Origin: SZUA-521 sp041738285 | GTDB taxonomy: Bacteria; Pseudomonadota; Gammaproteobacteria; Pseudomonadales; Azotimanducaceae | Direction: 5' to 3' | NCBI GenBank assembly: GCA_041738285.1 | Contig: JBGSQB010000162.1 | Location: 1 to 37,378, forward strand | DNA: 37,378 nt | Shown: piece by piece, positions 30,831 to 37,378 of the stretch | How positions within the stretch are numbered: position 1 is the stretch's first letter | Layout: each line of letters begins with the position of its first letter | The notes under the pieces: generated by a model | What the model saw: the letters and a program-made list of their open reading frames with translations, nothing else | Databases searched by the model: none | Told to the model about the DNA's origin: nothing | Made by a program: the position numbers and the translations under genes

Positions 30831-31565
30831 TCAGTCGATCCAGACCACGCTTGCGAACCGCCCGGTGGTGGCGGCCGTTCTGAAAGAATAGAAGCGCGAA
30901 TCCCGCGCCGTGCAGAAGCCACCACCGTCGATCTGCTGAACACCCAGGGCGCGCAGCTGCCGGCGCGCCAGCATCTCGAGATCCGCATAATATTTTTCCG
31001 CACCCACGCCCGGTCTGAAGCACTCGGCGGCTTCCGCATCCTGACGGACAAATGCGCTGAACACATCGCGGCCTACTTCGTAGCGCGCGGCACCGATACC
31101 CGGACCGAGGTGCGCCACGAGATCTCGATGTCGCACCGGCATGGCGCCGATCAACGTCCCGAGCACGCCGGCCGCAAGGCCTCGCCAGCCGCAATGGGCA
31201 ACACCGGTGCAGCGGCCCGCTCGATCCCCGATCATCACCGGCAGGCAATCCGCGGTGAGCACTGCGCAACCGACCCGGCGAGCACGGGTCCAGACCGCAT
31301 CCGCCCGTGGGGCCACTTCGGATGCCTGCGGGCCTGCTTCGAACACGTCAGTGCCATGCACCTGCTCGAGAAAAACAATCCGCTCCAGGCCGAGGCGCGA
31401 TGCAAGCGCCGCGCGATTGCGTAACACACGCGCACCATCATCGCCGACATGTAGTGCAAGGTTACCGGCACCGTATCCGGCGCCACGCATCGCACCGGCG
31501 GTGGTGTAAACCCCATGCAGCGCTGGGTGCGCCGCCCAATCCGCCGACAACAGCTCAGGCGTCAT
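30831..31565 (-). CDS. pgeF: Peptidoglycan editing factor / YfiH-LACC1 family
   Basis: The 244-residue protein has the family metal-site residues in FLEQVHGTDV, VLTADCLPVMI and GVAHCGWRGLAAGV (histidine, cysteine, histidine). Family members have been described as laccase-like, as purine nucleoside-processing enzymes, and as a peptidoglycan-quality factor that limits wrong L-Ser incorporation. Which activity dominates here cannot be decided. It overlaps the rluD end by 11 bases and is surely co-transcribed with it, the order seen widely in Gammaproteobacteria. The ATG at 31563-31565 is preferred over one seven codons upstream. Confidence 0.92.
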   Translation of the reverse strand: MTPELLSADWAAHPALHGVYTTAGAMRGAGYGAGNLALHVGDDGARVLRNRAALASRLGLERIVFLEQVHGTDVFEAGPQASEVAPRADAVWTRARRVGCAVLTADCLPVMIGDRAGRCTGVAHCGWRGLAAGVLGTLIGAMPVRHRDLVAHLGPGIGAARYEVGRDVFSAFVRQDAEAAECFRPGVGAEKYYADLEMLARRQLRALGVQQIDGGGFCTARDSRFYSFRTAATTGRFASVVWID

Positions 31566-32526
31566 CACGATCCCGCCGCAGCGCATCGATCAGATCAACC
31601 AGGTCGAAGGCCACGGCCGAATCAAAATGCAACGGCGCGCCGCTCGTCGGATGTTCGAGATCGAGCGCCACTGCGTGCAGTGCCTGGCGCTTGAAGCGCC
31701 GTACGGCCGCGATCAGGCCTTCGCTCGGACGCGGCGGCAAGCGGCCGCGGGCGCCATAGCGCGTATCCCCGACCAACGGATGTCCGATCGACGCCAGATG
31801 CACCCGGATCTGATGGGTGCGACCGGTCTCGAGTTCCGCTTCGATGAGCGTTGCCGCGCGAAATCGTTCACGCACGGCAATGCGAGTCACTGCTCGGCGG
31901 CCGCCGTCGCTGACTTTCTGTCGCAGGCGATTGCGTGGATCGCGGCCAATGGGTGCATCGATCACGCGGCCGCCCGTGAGCACGCCTTCCACGACTGCGA
32001 GGTAGCGACGCGCCACATCGTGACGGGCGAACGCACGCGTCAAGGCTTTGTGGGCGGCCATGGACGCGGCAATGAGCAACAGCCCGCCGGTGTCCTTATC
32101 GAGCCGATGTACCAGACCCATGCGTGTGATCTGCCCGAGCGCAGGCCGATGCGCGAGCAGCCCATTGATGAGCGTGCGATCCACGTTGCCAGCGCCAGGA
32201 TGCACGACAACCCCAGGCGGCTTGTTCACCACGATGAGATCGTCATCTTCATAGACGATGTCGAAGGCAATACCCGATTGCGCCGCGTCCCACCGCGCAG
32301 GACCCGCGATCTGCGCATCGATGGTCAGGAGCTCGCCGCCATCCAGCCGATGTTTTGGCGCCGCCACCGCCCCGTCTACCGTCAGATCGCCATCGCGGAT
32401 CCAAGTCGCGACCTGGGTGCGCGAGAACTCATCGAAAACGGTCGCCGCGGCCTTGTCGAGACGCTCACCGGCAAGTTCAGGCGGCACTCTCGCCGCGCGC
32501 TGCACGCGATTGGGGGATTGCATCAT
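31555..32526 (-). CDS. rluD: 23S rRNA pseudouridine synthase RluD
   Basis: The 323-residue protein isomerises uridines 1911, 1915 and 1917 of helix 69 in 23S rRNA (E. coli numbering). An N-terminal S4 RNA-binding domain (about 15-75; ERLDKAAATVF, WIRDGDLTVDG) precedes the catalytic domain. The catalytic aspartate is D143 in VHRLDKDTGGLLLIA. The C-terminal RTHQIRVHLASIGHPLVGD is typical. It is divergent from bamD across 107 bases, as is common in related genomes. Two adjacent ATG codons are possible starts. Confidence 0.95.
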   Translation of the reverse strand: MMQSPNRVQRAARVPPELAGERLDKAAATVFDEFSRTQVATWIRDGDLTVDGAVAAPKHRLDGGELLTIDAQIAGPARWDAAQSGIAFDIVYEDDDLIVVNKPPGVVVHPGAGNVDRTLINGLLAHRPALGQITRMGLVHRLDKDTGGLLLIAASMAAHKALTRAFARHDVARRYLAVVEGVLTGGRVIDAPIGRDPRNRLRQKVSDGGRRAVTRIAVRERFRAATLIEAELETGRTHQIRVHLASIGHPLVGDTRYGARGRLPPRPSEGLIAAVRRFKRQALHAVALDLEHPTSGAPLHFDSAVAFDLVDLIDALRRDRDDA

Positions 32527-32566
32527 TTATTGGGTCTGTGGATGTGCGGCTGAGTTTGAGGCTTTG

Positions 32567-32595
32567 TTGGGCGTCACCGGCGCTTACGGTAGACT
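32567..32595 (+). promoter_or_regulatory. Promoter candidate for bamD
   Basis: TTGGGC (32567-32572) and TAGACT (32590-32595) are separated by exactly 17 bases in the rluD/bamD divergent gap. The -10 lies 39-44 bases before the bamD ATG. Each hexamer is a partial match to the sigma-70 consensus. Confidence 0.4.
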
Positions 32596-32633
32596 AGCCG
32601 ATCTCAACGATCCGGGTCCCTGCTCGCAATACC

Positions 32634-33521
32634 ATGATTCGCGTCCTCACTCTGTCCTGCCTGCTGTTCGCGTTGTCAGGATGTGCGCTGTGGCCCTTCG
32701 GCAAAGACAAGCCAGAGGACCCCGACGAAAACACCACCGAGCAGATCCTATACCGGAGCGCTCAGAGTTCGCTGCGCGCTGGTAACTACAAGGATGGTAT
32801 CGATAAGCTGCAGCGACTGGAGGCGCGATTTCCCTTCGGCCGCTACGCCGAACAGGCGCAGCTCGAACTGATTTACGCACATCACATGGCCTACGAACCC
32901 GAAGCAGCGCGCGCATCCGCGGACCGGTTCGTTCGCCTGCACCCCCAGCACCCCAGCGTCGACTATGCCTTCTACATGAAGGGCCTATCGTCGTTCATGG
33001 CGGAGCGCGGCATGCTCGACCGATTCGGCGGTGCAGATATTTCGCGCCGCGATCAGACCTCCAATCGCCAGGCATTCGCCGACTTCGCCGTCTTCTTGAG
33101 CCGATTCCCCGACAGTCAGTACGCGGCCGATGCACGTCAGCGCATGATTTATCTGCGCAACCTCCTCGCCGACTCGGAGATCCGCATTGCCGACTACTAC
33201 ATGCGCCGCAGCGCCTACGTCGCTGCCGCCAATCGCGCGCGCAACGTGGTGGAACACTACGGTCAATCCAAAGCGCTGCCGGATGCGCTGGCAATTCTCG
33301 TCGAGGCCAACTGGCGGCTGGGGCTGGAAGACGCGGCCAACGACGCATTGCGGGTGATTGCCCTCAACTATCCCAATCACCAGAGCTTCGACGACAACGG
33401 CGATTTCGTGTTCAAGAACGCCGTGCTCAATCGCGATCGCTCCTGGCTCAACATGATGACGTGGGGGCTGCTCGATAGACCCGACGTGCCACCGCCGATC
33501 CGGATGAAACTGCCAGGCTGA
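32634..33521 (+). CDS. bamD: Outer membrane assembly lipoprotein BamD
   Basis: The 295-residue lipoprotein has a signal peptide ending in the lipobox LSGC (lipidated C17). Five TPR-like repeats follow, beginning ILYRSAQSSLRAGNYKDGID and continuing KLQRLEARFPFGRYAEQAQL. The segment RDQTSNRQAFADFAVFLSRFP is characteristic. It is the essential partner of BamA in inserting beta-barrel proteins into the outer membrane. It is followed after 2 bases by pilS, so assembly and pilus-regulation genes are likely co-transcribed, the arrangement I recall from P. aeruginosa. Confidence 0.96.
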   Translation: MIRVLTLSCLLFALSGCALWPFGKDKPEDPDENTTEQILYRSAQSSLRAGNYKDGIDKLQRLEARFPFGRYAEQAQLELIYAHHMAYEPEAARASADRFVRLHPQHPSVDYAFYMKGLSSFMAERGMLDRFGGADISRRDQTSNRQAFADFAVFLSRFPDSQYAADARQRMIYLRNLLADSEIRIADYYMRRSAYVAAANRARNVVEHYGQSKALPDALAILVEANWRLGLEDAANDALRVIALNYPNHQSFDDNGDFVFKNAVLNRDRSWLNMMTWGLLDRPDVPPPIRMKLPG

Positions 33522-33523
33522 GC

Positions 33524-35155
33524 TTGACTACCCCGCAGCAGGACATCGTCGCTGAAGTGGAAGCGCGCAGGCAGGCGCTCAATTCCAACCTGCTGAAGAT
33601 CTATCACTACTACCGCACCACCATGGGGCTCGCGCTGCTCGTGGTGTTTGCTCAGGACACGATCGCAACGCCGTTCGGTGTGCTCGGCGCCGAGCTTTTT
33701 CTGTTGATTACCGTCGGCTACACCATCTTGAACCTCGCAAGCGTCATCGCGACGCCGTTGCTGCCCACGCACTTCCTGCGGCGTCAGCTCATGACGACGC
33801 TGTTCGTTCTGATCGACATCGCGGTGGTCACCGTACTGATGTACCTCTCATCGGGCGTGGCGAGCGGTCTCGGCGCGGTGATTCTGGTGTCCGTCGCCGC
33901 CGGTGCGATCCTGGTGACCGGGCGCACCAGCACGGCGATTGCCGCCGTCGCCGCCATCGCGGTGCTGTACGAAGAGTTCTATCTTTCGCTCACCCCGCCC
34001 ACATATCAAAACGACTACTTCCAGGCCGGCGTGCTCGGCGCACTCTACTTCGCGACGTCCATATCGATTCAGATGCTGTCGGCGCGCCTGCGACGCTCCG
34101 AAATCAGCTCCATGACCAACGCCGCCGAGGCCGCCGACCTCGAGCGCGTGAACCGCTCGATCATCGCCCGCATGCGCACGGGTATCATCGTCGTAGGCAG
34201 CGACGAAACGGTACGTACGATCAATCAGTCGGCACGGTCCCTGCTGGGATTCGCCGCCGACGATCGACATCCCGAGTCGTTGCCAGAACCGCTCGCGGAG
34301 CGGTTGCGCGCCTGGCGCAACGACACCACCGTGCGCACGGGTCCGTTTCAAATCTCTGCCACCATGCCCGAGATTCGGGCGAACTTCAGTGCGGTGCGTG
34401 GCGACCGGCCGAGCGCAGACATCATCGTCTTTCTCGAGGATACGACCGAAGTTCAACAACAGGCTCAGCAACTGAAACTGGCGGCGCTCGGGCGATTGTC
34501 GGCAACCATTGCCCACGAAATCAGAAACCCGTTGAGTGCAGCTCGCCACGCAGCGCAGCTGCTCGGCGAGTCCACCCGTCTCGACAAAGGTGACGCGCGT
34601 CTCATCTCCATCATCGATGCTCAGGTCAAGCGCATGAACGGGGTCATCGAGAATGTGCTGGAGCTGTCACGTCGCAGGCCACCGACTCCCGTTAGACTGA
34701 ATCTGGCTTCGTGGCTCGGTGACTTCGTGACCCAGTTGAAACAGGCGAACATGGACGATGCGGACATCCGCGTTGCCGTGACACCCGCCGACACGGAAAT
34801 CCGCGTCGATCCGACGCAGCTCGCCCAGGCGGTGACCAATCTCGCTGTCAACGGTATTCGCTACAGCCTGGAGCGCACCGGAAAACCGTTCGTCGCGCTC
34901 GAAGGCGGCATCGATCCAACGACCGACCGGCCGTACCTGAACGTCATCGACCACGGTCCCGGCGTCGCCAAGGATCAGTTGGCAAACCTGTTCGAGCCGT
35001 TCTTCACCACGGAGCGAACGGGTACCGGCCTCGGGCTGTACATCTCGCGCGAGCTCTGTGAAGCCAATCAGGCACGCCTGACGTACACACGCCACACGGA
35101 TGGTGGCAGTTGTTTCCGTATCAATTTCGCGCATCCCGATCGCATTACCGCATAG
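33524..35155 (+). CDS. pilS: Two-component sensor histidine kinase PilS
   Basis: The 543-residue protein has six predicted membrane helices in the first 185 residues, a PAS-like region (about 210-310), then the dimerisation domain with phospho-acceptor H331 (TIAHEIRNPLSAARHA). The ATPase domain shows the N box (TNLAVNGIRYS), DHGPGVAKD and the G2 box (ERTGTGLGLYIS). PilS senses pilin level in the membrane and controls PilR to regulate pilA. The start is TTG, 2 bases after the bamD stop, with AGG upstream; the next in-frame ATG would lose the cytoplasmic N-terminus before the first helix. Confidence 0.93.
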   Translation: MTTPQQDIVAEVEARRQALNSNLLKIYHYYRTTMGLALLVVFAQDTIATPFGVLGAELFLLITVGYTILNLASVIATPLLPTHFLRRQLMTTLFVLIDIAVVTVLMYLSSGVASGLGAVILVSVAAGAILVTGRTSTAIAAVAAIAVLYEEFYLSLTPPTYQNDYFQAGVLGALYFATSISIQMLSARLRRSEISSMTNAAEAADLERVNRSIIARMRTGIIVVGSDETVRTINQSARSLLGFAADDRHPESLPEPLAERLRAWRNDTTVRTGPFQISATMPEIRANFSAVRGDRPSADIIVFLEDTTEVQQQAQQLKLAALGRLSATIAHEIRNPLSAARHAAQLLGESTRLDKGDARLISIIDAQVKRMNGVIENVLELSRRRPPTPVRLNLASWLGDFVTQLKQANMDDADIRVAVTPADTEIRVDPTQLAQAVTNLAVNGIRYSLERTGKPFVALEGGIDPTTDRPYLNVIDHGPGVAKDQLANLFEPFFTTERTGTGLGLYISRELCEANQARLTYTRHTDGGSCFRINFAHPDRITA

Positions 35156-35186
35156 TCGGGCCGCAGCAGCCACAGAGGGACCTGTG

Positions 35187-36581
35187 ATGAGCAAACGCGC
35201 ACTGATCGTCGACGATGAGCCAGATATACGCGAGCTCCTCGAGATCACCCTCGGCCGCATGAACATCGATACCCGTGCCGCCAAGGATGTCGCGAGCGCC
35301 ACCCGCCTCTTGTCCGAACACACCTTCGACCTGTGCCTGACCGACATGCACCTACCCGACGGCAACGGCATCGAACTGGTGCGCCACATCGGCGCCGAAC
35401 ATCCCGGCCTGCCGGTGGCCGTCATCACGGCATTCGGCAACATGGACACGGCGATCACCGCGCTCAAAGCCGGCGCCTTCGACTTCGTGCAGAAGCCGGT
35501 CGATCTCGAGCAGCTGCGCGCGCTGATCGATACCGCATTGCGACTGTCACCCATCGGCCATGCCAATGAACCGATGACGCGCATGACCGGAGATTCGCAG
35601 GCCATGAAAGTGCTGCGCGAGCAGATCAATCGGCTCGCGCGCAGCCAGGCCCCGATCTACGTCAGCGGTGAATCGGGTAGCGGCAAAGAACTGGCCGCAC
35701 GTCTCATCCACGAGCAAGGGCCGCGTGCCGACGGACCGTTCATCCCCGTCAACTGCGGCGCCATCCCCAGCGAACTGATGGAGAGCGAGTTCTTCGGTCA
35801 CAAAAAAGGCAGCTTCACAGGCGCGGTCGCCGACAAGGAAGGGCTGTTCCAGGCCGCCAGCGGCGGCACGCTGTTTCTCGACGAAGTGGCGGATCTGCCA
35901 CTCGGGATGCAGGTCAAGCTGCTACGTGCCATTCAGGAAAAGGCGGTGCGTCCCGTCGGCGGCCAGCAGGAAGTACCGATCGACGTGCGCGTCGTATCGG
36001 CAACCCACAAACGCCTAGCCGACGAAGTCGAGAGCGGTCGCTTCAGACAAGATCTGTACTACCGACTGAACGTCATCGAACTGCAAGTGCCCGCACTGCG
36101 CAGCCGTCGCGAAGACATCGCCCGCCTCGCCAACGAAATCCTGGAACGCCTCGCCGCCGAATACGGCGCCAAGGCACCCGCGATTGGCGCCGATGCGCTC
36201 GACGCGCTGAACGCCTACGACTTTCCTGGCAACGTGCGCGAACTCGAGAATATTCTGGAGCGCGCATTCACGTTGTGCGACCAGAAGACCATTCACGCCG
36301 CCGATCTCAATCTGGCACCTGCCGCACCGCGTGCGCAGATCAAATCGCCATCCGGGCCTGCACCCGGCGCATCGACGCCCGCTGTCGCGACAGATGGCCC
36401 GGACTCGACGCCCGCGCTGCCGCCCGGAGCCTCGCTCGAGGACTATCTCGAGGGAATCGAGCGCAAGCTGATCACCGACGCTCTCGAAGCGACACGCTGG
36501 AACAAGACGGCTGCAGCGAAGAACCTCGGCATCACGTTCCGCGCGCTGCGCTATCGACTGAAAAAGCTCGGCCTGGAATAG
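35187..36581 (+). CDS. pilR: Sigma-54 dependent response regulator PilR
   Basis: The 464-residue activator has a receiver (about 1-120, phospho-acceptor D53 in LTDMHLPDGNG, K103 in VQKPVD). An AAA+ domain follows (Walker A GESGSGKE at 161-168; sigma-54 contact loop GSFTGA at 208-213). A Fis-type helix-turn-helix closes the chain (NKTAAAKNLGITFRALRYRL). It activates pilA and related genes with RNA polymerase-sigma-54. The ATG at 35187 has GAGGG upstream; an in-frame ATG at 35100 lies inside pilS and is unlikely. It starts 31 bases after pilS ends. Confidence 0.95.
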   Translation: MSKRALIVDDEPDIRELLEITLGRMNIDTRAAKDVASATRLLSEHTFDLCLTDMHLPDGNGIELVRHIGAEHPGLPVAVITAFGNMDTAITALKAGAFDFVQKPVDLEQLRALIDTALRLSPIGHANEPMTRMTGDSQAMKVLREQINRLARSQAPIYVSGESGSGKELAARLIHEQGPRADGPFIPVNCGAIPSELMESEFFGHKKGSFTGAVADKEGLFQAASGGTLFLDEVADLPLGMQVKLLRAIQEKAVRPVGGQQEVPIDVRVVSATHKRLADEVESGRFRQDLYYRLNVIELQVPALRSRREDIARLANEILERLAAEYGAKAPAIGADALDALNAYDFPGNVRELENILERAFTLCDQKTIHAADLNLAPAAPRAQIKSPSGPAPGASTPAVATDGPDSTPALPPGASLEDYLEGIERKLITDALEATRWNKTAAAKNLGITFRALRYRLKKLGLE

Positions 36582-36668
36582 CCTACTGCCACCGGGGTCA
36601 TCGACCCACAGCACCGATGGCGCCGCACGCGCTGCTGGACTGTTGCGCATCGGGTCGAATCCCATCCG

Positions 36669-37235
36669 ATGCACAAAGCGCGCGGCATTTCGCTGACAGA
36701 ACTCCTGGTGACACTTGGCGTCGCCGCGACCCTGGGCAGCTTTGCCGTGACGTCTTGGACTCAGTCGGTCACCCAATCACGCTCCACCGCCGCAATCAAC
36801 CAGTTGATCGGTGCGGTTGCGGCGACCCGCAATGCCGCTGTGACGCGACGTACGGTCGCGACCCTCTGCCCCAGCGCGGATGCCACGGTCTGCGGGCCGA
36901 GAGACGCATGGCATCGAGGTGCCATGATCTTTGCCGATCGCGATCGCAATGGCAGTCGCAGCGCAAATGAAGCCGTGATCGCGATGCTGCCCGGACTGCG
37001 CGAGGGCGTGGTTGCTTACTGGCGTTCCTTTCGCAATCGCCCATCGCTGTCATTCGCCCCGACGGGGTTGACCCTATGGCAGAGCGGGCACTTTCTGTTG
37101 TGTCCAGCAAGCGAGGATGCGCGCCTGTATCGCCAGGTCATCATCAATCACGCGGGGCGCGCGCGCCTGGCGCGGGATCGGAATGGCGACGGCGTTGCAG
37201 AAGATGCGAGCGGCAATCCGCTGCGATGTCCCTGA
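36669..37235 (+). CDS. fimT: Type IV pilus minor pseudopilin FimT/GspH-like
   Basis: The 188-residue protein has a type III signal: a short basic leader (MHKARG) and the prepilin peptidase site G-ISLTELLVTLGVAATL. Position +1 after cleavage is isoleucine rather than the usual phenylalanine; E5 is conserved. The globular part carries GspH/FimT features, with cysteines at CPSADATVC and near the C-terminus (LLCPASEDA, then LRCP). FimT-like minor pilins take part in pilus assembly and DNA uptake. Location right after pilR matches the start of the minor-pilin cluster in Pseudomonas, which would continue beyond the window. The last ten codons and the stop lie inside the first unit of a 55-bp tandem repeat, so the true C-terminus may differ. 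Confidence 0.85.
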   Translation: MHKARGISLTELLVTLGVAATLGSFAVTSWTQSVTQSRSTAAINQLIGAVAATRNAAVTRRTVATLCPSADATVCGPRDAWHRGAMIFADRDRNGSRSANEAVIAMLPGLREGVVAYWRSFRNRPSLSFAPTGLTLWQSGHFLLCPASEDARLYRQVIINHAGRARLARDRNGDGVAEDASGNPLRCP

Positions 37236-37378
37236 ATCGGGGTCGCTGCTCGCATGTGATGCGAGCGGCAATCCGCTGCGATGTCCCTGAATCGGGGTCG
37301 CTGCTCGCATGTGATGCGAGCGGCAATCCGCTGCGATGTCCCTGAATCGGGGTCGCTGCTCGCATGTGATGCGAGCGG
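37203..37378. repeat. 55-bp tandem repeat, three full copies plus partial at window end
   Basis: Identical 55-base units begin at 37203, 37258 and 37313, and an 11-base start of a fourth at 37368 reaches the end of the window. Each unit has an imperfect inverted repeat (ATGCGAGCGGC near its start and GCTGCTCGCAT near its end, 10 of 11 paired). Since 55 is not a multiple of three, reading frames shift between copies. Perfect identity and position at the edge allow either a recent expansion or an assembly loop. Confidence 0.9.

Noticed and set aside
36618..36637. Sigma-54 promoter upstream of fimT
   Set aside because: Only a GG-N10-GC spacing match in GC-rich sequence; the flanking bases do not fit TGGCAC and TTGC well enough.
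37203..37378. CRISPR array or integron attC array
   Set aside because: Units are identical and contiguous with no variable spacers, the unit is too long for a CRISPR repeat, and no cas or integrase gene is present; attC cassettes would be separated by genes.

Overview
The window reads as a GC-rich gammaproteobacterial chromosome, tightly packed and almost wholly coding. Evidence for this lineage is gene content and order: FabY-type ketosynthase, a holD-like gene overlapping rimI, and two runs that match the order I recall from Pseudomonas (msrQ-msrP-pssA-ilvC-ilvH-ilvI, and pgeF-rluD / bamD-pilS-pilR-fimT). I see no tRNA, rRNA, CRISPR array, prophage or intact insertion sequence.

Layout. 1-2578 (minus): a heme-copper oxidase-type operon, read right to left as a 53-residue one-helix subunit, a CuA subunit II, subunit I, and the start of a heme O synthase cut by the window edge. 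Subunit I lacks the active-site tyrosine of oxygen reductases (glutamine instead), so nitric oxide reduction is a serious possibility. 2750-5201 (plus): ferrochelatase with an internal four-cysteine segment, overlapping a carboxylesterase. 5206-7837: a GST-like protein and a LysR regulator (minus), divergent from a TSUP membrane transporter (plus).

7836-17189: a lipid-metabolism block bounded on both sides by related long inverted repeats carrying a GGGGACA core, each lying between convergent genes. It holds a 1633-residue single-chain acyl-CoA carboxylase with the order AccA-like, helical linker, AccD-like, biotin carboxylase, biotin carrier. It also holds moaB, a MaoC-type dehydratase, a thiolase and FabY. 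The carboxylase would make malonyl-CoA (or a homologue) and FabY could use it to start fatty acid synthesis; the physical linkage is suggestive only.

17186-22316: a SirB1-like protein with a lone receiver-domain protein, prfC, rimI with a holD-like gene, and a class I DAHP synthase (first step of aromatic amino acid synthesis). 22304-24324: a two-component sodium:solute symporter (large subunit plus DUF4212 small subunit). 24350-25894: msrQ and msrP, periplasmic methionine sulfoxide repair. 25940-30104: ilvB-ilvN-ilvC-pssA, branched-chain amino acid synthesis plus phosphatidylserine synthase, with a visible promoter and a very stable leader hairpin.

30333-37378: a DUF4124 exported protein, pgeF and rluD (minus), then bamD, pilS, pilR and fimT (plus), linking outer-membrane assembly to type IV pilus regulation. 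The window ends in a 55-bp tandem repeat whose first copy encodes the last residues of FimT; it may be real or an assembly loop at a contig end.

Most promising for something undescribed: the oxidase/NO-reductase-like operon, the four-module carboxylase next to FabY, and the paired inverted repeats. All functional calls rest on reading motifs by eye; no search was run.
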